Part shown: one piece after another, positions 42,760 through 53,354 of the stretch | Layout: the number at the start of each line of letters is the position of its first letter | Numbering within the stretch: position 1 is the first letter of the stretch | NCBI GenBank assembly: GCA_025765615.1 | Contig: JAIVFJ010000233.1 | Location: 1-64,000 of the forward strand | Length of the DNA stretch: 64,000 bases | DNA from: Zopfochytrium polystomum | Taxonomy: Eukaryota > Chytridiomycota > Chytridiomycetes > Chytridiales > Chytridiaceae | Reading direction: 5' to 3' | Translations under genes and position numbers: made by a program | Notes under the pieces: generated by a model | Told to the model about the DNA's origin: nothing | Database searches by the model: none | The model's input: only the letters and a program-made list of their open reading frames with translations

Positions 42760-44064
42760 TCAAGACGTAACCCATTCCTCCAACCACTCCCTCTGTCCTG
42801 GCAACAGCTGGAATCCCGTGTCTCCAACGGCAGGCACAAGAAACGACGCGTTCGCACCTTTCTCCTTCCACCAACGCAGCACGTCCGAGTTTGGCAGTTT
42901 CCACGCCCACAAAACCGAGTGCGCGGAGTACTTCCGATCGAGTCCACTGTCCCACCACCAATCGAGGACGGAAAGATGGCTCCGTTGACTAGCCTTGTCC
43001 ACCGCCTTGGCAGTGTACTTCAGCCGCAACCCACTGTCCCTCCACCACTGCAGAACGCTAATGTTGCCGCACTCGCTCGCAAGGTCGATTAAAGCCTCTG
43101 AATATTTCACGGGCAGGCCGCTGTCCCTCCACCACTGGAGGACCGCTACCTGCCCGGTCCTTCCAACGTGATCCAATCCAGCCTCAGAGTAGCGCAACTC
43201 TAGCCCGCTGTCCTTCCACCACCTCAAAACATCCACGTGTCCGTTTTTGGTAGCCCCATCCACCGCCTGGGCCGTGTACTTCAACCGCAGGCCGCTACCC
43301 CGCCACCACTCCAGCGCCGCCGCCTTGCCGTACGTGCTCGCATAGTCGATCGCGTCCTCGGTGTACTCCAAATCCGGACAGTGCTCCACCACCCACCGCA
43401 GCGTCTCAACGTGCCCGCCAAAGCTCGCGGCGTCCACGACCTCCTTGGACACCCGCAGCGGAGTTCGTGGCCAGTTGTTGCGCCACCAGCGGAGCACCCG
43501 CGTGTGCCCGTTCCTGCAGGCGGCGTGCACGGCGTTGCGGGCGTGCTCGGGCCGGCGGCGGTCGGCGTCGTCGGCGGCGTCGCCGCAGAACCCGCCGTCG
43601 AGCCACCACTGCAGGACCGGCACGTGCCCGGCCTCGCTCGCGGCCGCCATGGCCTCGCCGTGCGCGTACATCCGCGCGGCGCCCACCACGTCGCGCCACC
43701 ACTGCAGCACCCAGACGTGGCCGTTGCGGCTGGCGTCGATCGCGGCGCGGGCCGAGTACGGCGCGGGGACGCCGTTGTCGCGCCACCAGGTCAGGACGAC
43801 GGCGTTGCCGGCGCCGCTGGCGGCGGCGAGGGCGGCGGAGAGGCGGAGGGGGTTGACGTTGGGGAAGAGGTTGTGGGCGAGGATGAGCGAGAGGAGTCGC
43901 ATGTCGGTGCGCTGCACGGCGCGGTCGAGGCGGAAGGAGCGCGGGGCGACGAGGGTGTGCATCTGGATGCGGTCGAGACGCAGCAGGGTCGCGAGGCGGA
44001 AGCGGTCGATGGGCGACAGGTAGCTGCAGACGGCGGCGCGGACGCCGTACTGGTCGAGGGCCAT
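42760..44064 (-). CDS. Ankyrin-like W-W repeat protein
   Basis: A single-exon frame of 434 aa starting MALDQYGVRAAVCSYLSPID. Residues ~1-75 are helical and may be an F-box-like or capping region. From about residue 80 to the end run roughly ten repeats of about 34-38 residues with the pattern A-x-x-x-G-H-x-x-V-L-x-W-W-x-D-S-G-L followed by x-x-x-Y-(S/T). This is a divergent ankyrin-type helical repeat found in large families in protists and some fungi; such proteins usually act as binding scaffolds. The last three-to-four repeats are the most alike, suggesting recent internal duplication. The frame is intact. It lies about 120 bases from the 3' end of the oxidoreductase gene on the same strand. 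Confidence 0.82.
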   Translation of the reverse strand: MALDQYGVRAAVCSYLSPIDRFRLATLLRLDRIQMHTLVAPRSFRLDRAVQRTDMRLLSLILAHNLFPNVNPLRLSAALAAASGAGNAVVLTWWRDNGVPAPYSARAAIDASRNGHVWVLQWWRDVVGAARMYAHGEAMAAASEAGHVPVLQWWLDGGFCGDAADDADRRRPEHARNAVHAACRNGHTRVLRWWRNNWPRTPLRVSKEVVDAASFGGHVETLRWVVEHCPDLEYTEDAIDYASTYGKAAALEWWRGSGLRLKYTAQAVDGATKNGHVDVLRWWKDSGLELRYSEAGLDHVGRTGQVAVLQWWRDSGLPVKYSEALIDLASECGNISVLQWWRDSGLRLKYTAKAVDKASQRSHLSVLDWWWDSGLDRKYSAHSVLWAWKLPNSDVLRWWKEKGANASFLVPAVGDTGFQLLPGQREWLEEWVTS

Positions 44065-44185
44065 GGCCGGCAGCTGCCCCCAAGATCGTGGTCAAGCTTC
44101 CTTTGGTTGGTTGACAAGGCCAGAAAAGTTTGGGTGAAAAAGCGACAAAGGAATGTATGTATTCCTCACTGGCACACAAGCGAGC

Positions 44186-44959
44186 CTATGAAAAGGACTT
44201 CGGCAGCACTCCACCAACAGGGCTATCTTTCGTGGCCTCGCCGAGGAGAGCCCTCACGTCCGCAGCGCTGACTCTCCTTCCATGCCCCTCAAAGAACCAC
44301 TTTGCCTTCTCCTCCTCGCTCAAGCCCTCGGGCGGCGTGGCAAAGTACGGCCACGAGTACACGGGCGTGTTCGGCTCGGATCGCCAGCTGTCCGCAAACG
44401 ATCCCACGTCCACAGCGTCGAACCCAATGTCCTCGACAAACGCCGACACCTTCGCCTTGGCGTCGGCGTCGTCGCCAGCGACGGGCAGCGCCGAGCGCTC
44501 GGGATGTCCCTTTGGGCGGGCGAGGTTGTCGAGGTGCTTGAAGTAGATGTTGCTGAACGCCTTGACGAGGCGCGCCGACTTGAAGCGCTGCTGGAGCAGC
44601 CCGCTAGCGGTGACTTCGCGCGCGTCCAGCTGCGGGAAGCGGCCGTCGCGCTCCGGGTAGTAGTTGAGGGTTTCGACCACGATCTTGCCGGCAAAGGCGT
44701 CTGCGGGAAAGGCGGCGTCGTCAAAGGCAGTCTTGAACGGGATGGAGAGGCTGACGATGTCGCTGTTGCGGATGGCGTCGGCGACCGAGACGGCGGTGGC
44801 CAGCGGGCCGAGGGCGGCGGCGGCGTCGGCGAGGGTGGCCGGGCCGCGTGAGTTGCTCAGGAGGACGCGGTACCCGGCGGCGACGGCGTGGCGCGCGACG
44901 ACCGAGTTGATGTTACCGAAGCCGATGATCCCGATGGTTGTAGTCTTTGTCGTTGCCAT
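44186..44959 (-). CDS. NADP oxidoreductase, coenzyme F420-dependent type
   Basis: A single-exon frame of 257 aa. The N-terminus GIIGFGNINSVVARHAVAAG is a Rossmann dinucleotide-binding loop of the F420-dependent NADP reductase family, followed by the expected strand and loop LLSNSRG (the Ser and Arg fit NADP binding), SLSIPFK and a C-terminal helical half with KAFSNIYFKHLDNLARPKGH and VEDIGFDAVDVG. Fungal members probably act as NADP(H)-dependent reductases without F420, which fungi do not make; the substrate cannot be told from sequence. An insert-truncated copy lies at 40,217-40,583. The start is the ATG giving MATTKTTTIG, shared by both copies. Confidence 0.88.
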   Translation of the reverse strand: MATTKTTTIGIIGFGNINSVVARHAVAAGYRVLLSNSRGPATLADAAAALGPLATAVSVADAIRNSDIVSLSIPFKTAFDDAAFPADAFAGKIVVETLNYYPERDGRFPQLDAREVTASGLLQQRFKSARLVKAFSNIYFKHLDNLARPKGHPERSALPVAGDDADAKAKVSAFVEDIGFDAVDVGSFADSWRSEPNTPVYSWPYFATPPEGLSEEEKAKWFFEGHGRRVSAADVRALLGEATKDSPVGGVLPKSFS

Positions 44960-46392
44960 GGCGTTTGCTGGTTAGTATGGTAGTCTGCCGTGCTACTGAA
45001 GGTGCAGGGTTGGGAAGAGGGGAAAGAAGGGAAACTGCCTTCACAGTATTCATAAACAAATCTCTGTTTTGGATCCGCCACAGACACTGCTTCGCCGCCA
45101 CGCACCATCAGCCGAATGGTTGCATGTAAATATTTATGATTCCATCCACCCACCTCCTTCCGCCGCCGCCACCACCACAACCACCACCTCCGTCTCTCTC
45201 GTCCGTCGCCTCCTCCGTCCCGTCGTTGTCGTCGTCGTCACGCCATACGCTCAAACGCACAGCGCTCGCCGTGCAGTCCGCTATCGCTCGGATTTCAACA
45301 GTTTCAATGGCATGCTTTGCCCCGCGCAAAAATGGTCCCCCTCTGTCAGTCCCCGGTGCGTGTTGGGTTTGGGTTTTTTGGGCGAAAGAGACATCGCCAA
45401 GCTGTTCGATCTCTGGCAGACAAAGCTAAATAAAACAAACGCCCTCGACCCAGAAGTAAAAGGCAGAAAGCCATTTTTCCCCCAATTTTTGCATGGTCAC
45501 AGTCATCCTCAGTCTCTCCATCAACCACACTGAGTTTGATCCAACCAAAAGAGTCTCAGACAAAAAGCACTTGCCGTTGAGATCCGAAAGAGAAAAGAAA
45601 TCGAGGATCTTCAAAGGACTGCTTTCATCATTATTAGCGCGTTGTAACTTTGCTGCGCCCGCTTTGCTGTCCCATCATACTTCCGGCCTGTAGGGTCGTT
45701 TTCTGTCTGGAACAAGGAGTGCACCGGGGCCGCGTGTTCATGAATTCAGTTATCTTACGATCAGCTTGACACAGCTCCGTTTTTGGATCCAGCCAAATTG
45801 TAACAAGAATGACTGGGGGCGCCTAAGGGGATATGCAAGAGAAAACTCGTCAAGCTGCATCTGGCGGCATGAGCTGTAATGCGCCCAAACAAAGAGAAGA
45901 TAAGTTCTGAAGATGCGCTCAATGGAGGCATGGGGGTAAAAAAATAGGCGCAGCGCAAATTGGTGCGCAAAACCCATGCTCAATCACGACAAATAAAACC
46001 GCCCAGGGTATCTTAACGGACGACTCGTCCCGATTCGTCACGGCACGCACGCGAAACGGACTCGAGCAATCGACTGCCACGAGTCGTGGTCCTGCCGCGG
46101 GTGAGGCCTTTTTCTCAATTATTAGCCCCTCCTTAGCGCATTCGTCTCTCCGCTCTTCCTTCTGCTTGACCCTCATTTAACACATTCTTCAATTCACCTC
46201 TTGGCTGATGGACGTAGCCCGTCACTTTGAGATCCGGCGATCCGACAAGGCTTCTGGCTCATTCCTCGTGCGCACAAACAGAAAGAAAAGAAACAGATGA
46301 AGAAGCGAAATTGGCATTCCCAAAAAAGGGGCATGCGCTGCAGCCCTGACAACAAGAGGCAGAAACGAGCGGTCCCAACAGCAAGTAAATAC
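44960..46392. other. Intergenic, no gene recognised
   Basis: A CCACCACAAC/CGTCGTC-rich stretch at 45,150-45,245 is low complexity. No domain was seen in frames on either strand. Confidence 0.45.
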
Positions 46393-46533
46393 TCAAGTAT
46401 CAAAAAATCTCGTCTTCGACAGCCCTTCACGAGCGACTTTCAAACTCTCCTTCATCTTCCCGATATCGGAATGCCACGGCGCAGTTTTGCCCATGATGGC
46501 GAGAGCCTCCTCAAAGCACTCGACAGCGATGCC
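46393..46533 (-). pseudogene. C-terminal fragment of a TPR/NLR paralogue
   Basis: On the minus strand this reads VECFEEALAIMGKTAPWHSD then IGKMKESLKVAREGLSK and a stop. It matches the last 40 residues of the NLR-like protein ending at 57,709 (IECFEESLAIMDKTAPSHSD, IGKIKESLRVAREGLSE). Nothing of the upstream repeats, NB-ARC or TIR parts is recognisable beside it. Confidence 0.85.
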
Positions 46534-46982
46534 AGACTGCTGAGCCCGATGATTGTAGTCTTTTCGTCACCACCGGCTCTTGCGGGTGGTATGGTATTAA
46601 CCGAAGGTGCTGGGGAGGAATCTCGAGCGGACGCGCGTTACACGTAAATAAGGATCTATAAGATCTCTCTGCACTTTTGGCTCCAGCAGCTTTGTTCCAG
46701 ATTGCTGGGTTGCAATGGAACGCTTTGCGCTGCCGTGCGGGTCCTGCCCAAATCCGCAGGCAAGAAGGCAAAATGTAGGCTCCAACGATAGATTGGCAGG
46801 ATATTCGTCTATTGGTCTTGCCCGTGCTCTCGCTCAACCAGCGCCAAGTCCACTGCCAAAACTTACAACAGCAACAGCAGCGACAGCAACAACAACAACA
46901 ACAACAGCAACAACAGCAACAGCAACAGTGTCGATAGCATACGACGGAAGCCAGTGACAGCGCCATTCACGATGTGATGGAA

Positions 46983-47125
46983 TTGGATGAGCTCGCACTT
47001 ACAAGAGCTTCACTCCGTTTCAGCAGCTTCTCAATACCAAGATAAGTCGAAGATTCTTCAGGGCTGCTGATTTTCAGCCCACCCAGAGTATGCCGTGCCA
47101 CAAACTTTGCTGCGGCGCAGTGCGA
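46983..47125 (-). other. Exon-like block related to 41.03-41.17 kb
   Basis: The minus strand reads AAKFVARHTLGGLKISSPEE and ends at LLKRSEAL with a good donor GTAAGT. The related block at 41 kb has the same beginning and end. It is preceded by a CAA/CAG-rich repeat at 46,860-46,930. Family unknown. Confidence 0.4.
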
Positions 47126-47568
47126 GGTGGTGGCCGTCTGGTGATACAGCCTGACAATTCATACCCAACTGTGACAATGCGCACAAACCAAGGGGGCAAA
47201 CACCCATTGTCAAGTCCAGCAACAAGACACACTCCCGCTGCTCTCGCCCCCCTCGGAACAGCTGCAACACTCACACCGCCAAACGCGAAGTATCCAAACC
47301 AGAGCTGGCTCCAACAGGGTCCGCCACCCGTCCTATTTCAGTGAGGCAGACGTATTTCGGCAACGGAGCGGAGAGTCAAGGTACAGGAAATTTTGCATCG
47401 ACAAGAACGACCGTTGGGTAACGGCGGCGGCGGCAAAGCCGGAAATCGGTTCGTGGGGTGACAAGATGCCGCGCCAGGTAACCTTAACCCTTGCCATGGA
47501 CTCCCTTCCTCTGTTGATTCTTTCCTTCCGAGTCTCTTCAGTATTTGTATTGTCTGCTACCAAGTATC

Positions 47569-47640
47569 GGCCGAGTGGTGTAGTGGTAACATGTTTCCCT
47601 CCGAAGGAAAAGAGCCTGGGTTCAAACCCCAGCTTGGTCG
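47569..47640 (+). tRNA. tRNA-Arg (anticodon CCG)
   Basis: The 72-base sequence folds cleanly: acceptor GGCCGAG with CTTGGTC, D stem GTGT/ACAT with loop AGTGGTA, anticodon stem TTTCC/GGAAA with loop CTCCGAA (anticodon CCG), variable loop AGAGC, and T stem CTGGG/CCCAG with loop TTCAAAC. Discriminator base is G. There is no intron. Internal B box GGTTCAAACCC is present. Confidence 0.93.
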
Positions 47641-48049
47641 AGCCCGCTTCTAGTGTGAGTGGCCAAGAGAAGGCGGCAGCCCGTGGTGTAGTCTGCATTT
47701 CTGTCCCTCGTTGCGACCTTCACTAGCGTGAAATGTACTCGAGAACCTTTGATTCAAGTGAAGTCTATACCTTACTTAGATAGGGCCCTCAATATTAATA
47801 TTGAGGTCAAGAAGGTCTACTTAACGCATATAATGTATAATGATGTTGGATGTTAGTACCGGGAGCAAATGATCTTTCCAGGCAGGACACAGGCCACATT
47901 AAACGAACACGCCATTTTTGACGGAGCGCCTCGCCATAGTATAAATTGAACGAGCTATGCTAAGACCGCCGAGAACGCTTGAGGTTTGGTTGGCCAGAGA
48001 GGCAAGGAATGTGGACCAAAGCACGATGCAAAGATACTCAACTATTGCA
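47641..48049. other. Intergenic downstream of tRNA-Arg
   Basis: No coding motif recognised. A short inverted repeat, CCTCAATATTAATATTGAGG, lies at about 47,788-47,807 and could form a small perfect hairpin; its role is unknown. Confidence 0.5.
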
Positions 48050-49246
48050 GCACGACACCGATACCCCCAACATAGAAAGCGTCCAGCCCATTAGTACCAT
48101 AGGAGAGAGAAGCTTGAAAACCACGAGTGCGATGGTACTGATACCAGCAGCCACCCGATCACGGAGCGACACCCCCCGATGCTGCCTGTCCAGATTTCAG
48201 ACTCGATCGCCTCCAGCGAAGATGTGGCGGAGGATCCCGAACTGTGGAATATGCGAATGGGGTTACCAAGGCGATTGGTGGCGAGACGGGCGCTACCGCC
48301 TTTGGGGTCTGTGGTGGAACTGGGAGAGTGCAAAGAATTCGAGGGCGAAGGCAGCAAAATGTTGGTTTCAAGATTATGCGAGTTTTGCTGTACTGCTCTG
48401 ACAGTGTGTAACTTCGAGTTGCGTTGCGAAGCTGATGGTGAGGGTTGACCGAAGTGTGCCTTTCCGTCGAGAAGTGCTGTTGAGCGGCATCGGCCCCAGC
48501 CACGGTTGTTGCCGGCCGACGGGGTATGTGGGCGCGGCCAGGATCCAATTCGTACTCGGGAAGGTTCGCCGCCGGTCGAGCAGGCTCCCCAGACTTTTCA
48601 CCCTCCCTCGTCCGCGCCCTCAGCAGCAGTGACGGCCCGAGAATCGTGATCGCCCGGCGAAACGAGAGGTAGGCGGCAAGGAACAAGGCCATATCCGCGA
48701 GAGCGAGCACGCCGCTCAGCGTGGCGTCAACCAAGCCGGCAAAGTCGTGCAAGCGGTCGAGTTCGGCGAGCCGGCCTTCGTCCGATTCACGGGCCATCCG
48801 GTCTTCCAGGACTGCGGCCCAGGTTGCGACGAAGCCGTCGAGAACCAGGGCGATCATCGTCAACCAAAATATGCGAGGTTGGCGAAGGCCGCCGACGTGG
48901 CGAATCATTGGTTTTACGAAGGCGTAAAGGAAGAAGCAGATCGTGATGCCGATGGTCGCGCACTCTATTCCCTGGAGTATTCTGCAACACGCGCTTGAGT
49001 ATGCATATGCATTTGGAAACCTGGATTGAACAAACCGCTCACCCACACGGAAGCTGCTGGCTGAGCCGGAAAAAAGTGAGAGATGTTGCGCCAGAGCTCA
49101 ACTGCTATTGACACAAGGATGCACGACTCCATGGGGCTCGGGACAATTCTGCGACTAAGCCTCGTCTCGTTGATCGGGTGTGAACAGACAGCAATCCCAA
49201 TAGCCGCAAGGACGTATAAGACATTCGAAACGAAAATAACTGACAC
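48050..49246 (-). CDS. Multi-pass membrane protein A1, incomplete model
   Basis: Two exons are supported: 49,043-49,246 (68 codons, donor GTGAGC) and from 48,971 downward (acceptor CTCCAG), joining in phase 0. Hydrophobic segments are VIFVSNVLYVLAAIGIAV, SCILVSIAVELW, ATIGITICFFLYAFV, FWLTMIALVLDGFVATWAAV and ATLSGVLALADMALFLAAYL, followed by a long polar loop after AITILGPSLLLRAR. This order matches gene A2 (RETVGPSLLNLSRAR after its fifth helix). A sixth helix, STIALVVFKLLSPMVLMGW, lies in another frame near 48,055-48,130 and could be reached through an intron ending at GGACAG. I could not find a seventh helix, so the gene may be truncated or decaying. N-terminus may begin farther upstream. 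Confidence 0.55.
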
Positions 49247-49426
49247 GCGTCAAAGGTATGGTTGCGAATAAGGAGAACAGTGCACGGATGAAGCGAGGAA
49301 CTACTCAAATTGAACCTTCACGGCCGAAACGGAGGCTTGCGACGGCCATTCAGCAAGCCAGGTCACAGGGCGGCCGCCTCCTCGTTGGAGGCTGTGAAGG
49401 GGTGTTGAATTTGGAAAGTCACACCC

Positions 49427-49457
<31 letters not shown>

Positions 49458-51450
49458 GACTTGCCGAACAATCAAAGAAAATTGCAGTGGATTTTGATAC
49501 AGTGAAGGGAATTGACGGGGCAAACAAGGAGGCGAGACACGGACTGCGATGAACAACCCACGAGACCCCATGGCTCAGCCCTCACTCCAGTAATGGGGCC
49601 AAAGAGGGTTAGGTACGATTCGAAGCGGACCCCTCCGCCCAAGCCGCGTTGCTAGCAGGCATGCCGGCGCCAAAGCGTCCCCTGCAGAGGTAAAGAGAAA
49701 AATTTCAAGTTTTGATGTGGGGCGATTGCTCCAGCTGACGGTATTTTTAGCACCCACCGCAAGCTACTACTCTGCCGCCGCAGTCCGCGGCATTGAGTCA
49801 TGCCACGCCTGCAGCTTGTCAGCATCACACAACTGTTGAGTTTGACCCGAATATTAACCTTTATGCATGACTCATGCACATTTTGATTGACACTCCCAAA
49901 ACAACGCTTATGGTCTCTTCTCCCCCCAACGTCCCACCTATGGTCGCCAGGCGCACGCTTCGAGGAAGCGTTGTATTCCCTTGGACGCCCAAATCGACAG
50001 ATAGTTTGATCTCCCTCCAATCAATGGCACCAAAGGTGACCCTAATGAGTCGAAATTACAATATCAACCACGGCGATTTTTTCGTCATGTGTCGTCGCCA
50101 ACTCCAGTCCAGGCACTGCCCATGTGCGGTATGACCAGCGGCGCTGCAGAGCCTTTGTTATTTGGTGCGACAAGGCATGAAATCTTGTTTTGCGACCGTA
50201 GCTGTGCCCGGGTCGTCTAACGCCAAGACGCCATCATCGTTGAAGGTCGCGGGTTCGATCCCCGCCAGGGAGATTCTCCCTGTAGCTCAGTGGGAGAGCG
50301 TCGGATTGAAGCTCCTTAGCTGATGGAAATCGGAGTTCAAACCTTCGTCCGGGTGCGTTTTTTACTCTGAGAAAGTTAATTTGATCGCGTTTTGCTCCAG
50401 ACAATTCTCTAGCGATCTTGTGTTCAACTTCATGGGGCTCATCTACATTGAAGTGGCAATGAGTCTCGATCGACGATTGGAAGCTCCTGGGAGTTGTCAG
50501 GGCTAACCCTAGCTTTTATTTGCGTGGTAACTTTACAGCCCTACGCTCTGGCTGGGGTGAAATGCCGTTTTGTTCGATGTGACAGCAATCCAGCGATCAA
50601 AGACAGAGCCAGGGGTGCCAAGACCCGCATGTCACCCCTTCCTAATCACCGTTGAAGCAAATTCAACTCAGGTTGATTCGAGACTTTGCAAGTAAATTTT
50701 TGTTTTCCCCAACAGCTTGTGCCCAAACGTGAACCCTGGGATATTGAGTGCGCGATGCCTTCCCTTTCCCCCCCACATTTCCCAGCTGGGCTATTATCAT
50801 GCGGGGCTTATCAGGCGGCTAGTACTGTAGCTGCAACCCGAAAAAAAAGGAAACAACGATAATTGGTTCGGATCTCTTAAGTCGCACCATTGACTAATGT
50901 GGTGATCACAAGTCAAAAAAAAGGGGCAGAATTTCACAGAAACTTCACGCCTACTAATGACACGTATTTCTTTCGTTTATCGCACAAGTATAGAAGCTGT
51001 CCGGAGGAGGAAAGCACGTTGTAAATCACATGGAGGAGGAACCCAAACAAAGGGGGGGGAAAACAACCACCACACAAAGAGGGACCGAGAAGAGCAAATT
51101 TCCCCAACAAAAAAAAAAAGATAGATTCGCGGCTTTGATGGGTGGGAAAGAACCTCCCGTCGAAAAAGCCAATAATAAAGTAACCCGTTCAAACTGTACC
51201 AAAAAAGGGAACTAAAAGGAAAGGGCAGGGTTTGAGGGAAAGGGAGGGTTCCCAATCCAATCAACAAGGCCACGCCGAGAACTGAAACCGAGGCGGTGCG
51301 GATAAACGCAGGAAACGGTGGTGGTGGGGCGGCGACCCAGCGCCGTGGGAGACCATGCTAGTTTTCGTGCGCTTTGTTTTTGTTTTTCTTTTTTGTTTTT
51401 TATGTTGAACATTGTGGTGTTGATGTTGTGGACGTTTTCGAGAGGGTGTT
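49247..51450. other. Long intergenic region
   Basis: Apart from the tRNA-like pair described separately, a run of about 26 A at 49,429-49,454 and small homopolymers, I see no feature. No frame shows a domain or membrane segment. Confidence 0.5.
50206..50356 (+). other. Two tandem tRNA-like sequences, degenerate
   Basis: The first (about 50,206-50,273) has a perfect T arm, GCGGG-TTCGATC-CCCGC, and a D-like arm GTCT/AGAC, but its acceptor and anticodon stems do not pair. The second (about 50,276-50,355) has a perfect D arm, GCTC-AGTGGGA-GAGC, a Phe-like anticodon loop TTGAAGC, and a T arm CGGAG-TTCAAAC-CTTCG, but its acceptor ends mismatch. They look like a decayed or rearranged tRNA pair rather than working genes. 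Confidence 0.4.
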
Positions 51451-53060
51451 TCACGAAGCTAGTTCGCGCCTGAACTGCTTATACTGGGAGACGTAGAACA
51501 CAACAATGCCCGCCTGTATGCAGAAGCTGGATAGAATCACTCGACTAGTTAGATCAGGCCACATCTATCTCTCCCAACCCCAACTCACACATTCCACTTC
51601 TGCCCCCCACCCCAGCGCAATAAACTCACAAGTACACCGAATTCGACGCCACATACGCCGCAAACGCGGAATCCGTGCCCTGCGGCATGGCGGCCTCGAC
51701 GACCTTTGCGGCGACAAAGACGCCGGCGGCGACGGCGAGGCAGACAAGGATCCAGCCGAGAGAGCTGCGGACGGCGCGTGCGGCGCCGACGCGGAGGTGC
51801 CGCTCGACGTCGGCGAGGGGGTCCGTGTCTCGACCGGCGGCGGCGACGGCGCTGGGCCCCGGGCCTGCGGGGTTGACGGCGACCAGCGGGAGCGGCGGGT
51901 GCTGTTGCGGGGACGAGGACGCCGGGTCGCGGGACGGGGACCAGAGGCGGTCGAGCGAGGACGCGGAGCGCGAGGACTTGTAGTCGGATCCCGGGCGCGA
52001 GGAGCGGACGGGAGCGTGGTCTGGGGATTGCGGCGAGGACGGCGCGGGCGGGGGCGGGGGCGGGTGGGCGTCCGGGTTGGAGTTTGCGCGCCACCTGTTG
52101 TCGAGGGAGATGCGTTCGGCGCGGGCACGGCTCAGGTTGAGGAGGGATGGGCCGACGGTTTCTCGGAGGGCCTTTGAGAAGGCGAGCCAGGCGGCCACGA
52201 TGAAGGCGAGGAGGGCGACGAAGAGGACCACGGTGGCGACGATGGTGACCCATTGGGCGGCCTTGTACTGTCGGAAGAGAGAGTCTGCGGCCGCAGGGTC
52301 CGACTCAAATAGCAGCCGGTCGTCGGCGGAGCCGTAGATTACGATAGGGACTGCGTAAAAGACGCCCGTGACGGGAAGACCGTAGAGAAGGTTGAGGTAG
52401 AGCTGCAGGTTGGGGACGAGGCGGGCCATTGGGCTCAGGAATGCGTGCATAAAGAGGGTGATGGTGATAGTTGTGAACAAAACGGTGATACCCAAGAGGG
52501 TGCTATTTTTTGTGGGTTGTTTGTGAGTTTACTAGGAGGGACATCTGCCGGAGGACGGAGGGCGGTCACTCACTACATCGGAAAGGGCCGTGTGAGGCGG
52601 AGGAAGACGAGGGAGCCGGCAGAGCATGCAGCGGTGCAGACGCACGCGATCACACTGGCGGCCATGGTGAAGCTGGAGCTCTGGCGTTTGCGTCGAGCGA
52701 CGTAGATCAGGACGGTGAGGACGTGGACGCCTACGGCCGCGTTGATCGCACAAAGCGCCGCAAAGATCTCGACTGGGTGCGGGAACGAGCGAGGGAAAAC
52801 GAGCAGAGAAATTAGGACGCAGCACGCTTGCTCTCACACACACTCACACACACACACTCTCTCTCTCTCTCTCCATCTATCTCTCTATCAGTCGCTCGCT
52901 TACTCGTCCTGTAGAATGCGGGGCCTGCGGCGGCTGCGTGACAGGGGAGATCGTGGCCCTGTGTCTTGCATGGGGCGGCGGCGGTCTGAAGAGGAGGGGC
53001 TGAAGGGGCGAGACATGGAAAGAAGGGTGTCAGTAGAGAGGAGGACAAGGAACGAAACAA
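51451..53060 (-). CDS. Seven-helix membrane protein A2, receptor-like
   Basis: Four exons close in phase: 52,904-53,060, 52,574-52,772, 51,630-52,502 and 51,451-51,544, giving 440 aa. The N-terminus (~50 aa) has two cysteines after a moderately hydrophobic start. Seven hydrophobic segments follow: IFAALCAINAAVGVHVLTVL; MAASVIACVCTAACSAGSLV; LLGITVLFTTITITLFMHAF; LLYGLPVTGVFYAVPIVIYG; WVTIVATVVLFVALLAFIVA; GWILVCLAVAAGVFVAAKVV; VILSSFCIQAGIVVFYVSQY. A polar loop of about 120 residues, rich in Pro, Ser and Arg, separates helices 5 and 6, and the tail is short. This topology suits a G-protein-coupled-receptor-like protein, but I see no family signature such as DRY or NPxxY. Helix order and the GPSLL motif link it to A1. 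It faces the NLR-like gene across a 1.15-kb divergent gap. Confidence 0.8.
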
Positions 53061-53318
53061 TGAGGTATAGAGAGTCGATCGATGCCGACCGACGACGGCG
53101 TCGTGTTGCGGCGTGTCGGCCGTTGAACGAACGAACCAACCTCACCTTCGGGGTCGTTCATCCCTCTCAGGCGGACGGCGGCGGCGGGCGGCGGCCGATT
53201 CCAGACACGTGACTTTTGCAGTTGTTGCTTGTCTACTTTATTTTGTATGTACTTTTTCTTTTTTTTTTTTTTTGTGAAGGCGGGGGACTTCGGATTCCGA
53301 GACGTTTTGGCGGCGAGC

Positions 53319-53354
<36 letters not shown>

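Noticed and set aside
43237..44271. 344-codon + strand frame across the ankyrin-like gene
   Set aside because: Repeat-bearing shadow of the minus-strand W-W repeat protein.
47788..47807. Perfect short palindrome as a transcription terminator or origin
   Set aside because: The hairpin is real, but a single AT-rich 20-base palindrome downstream of a tRNA is weak evidence for a function; the tRNA needs only a T run.
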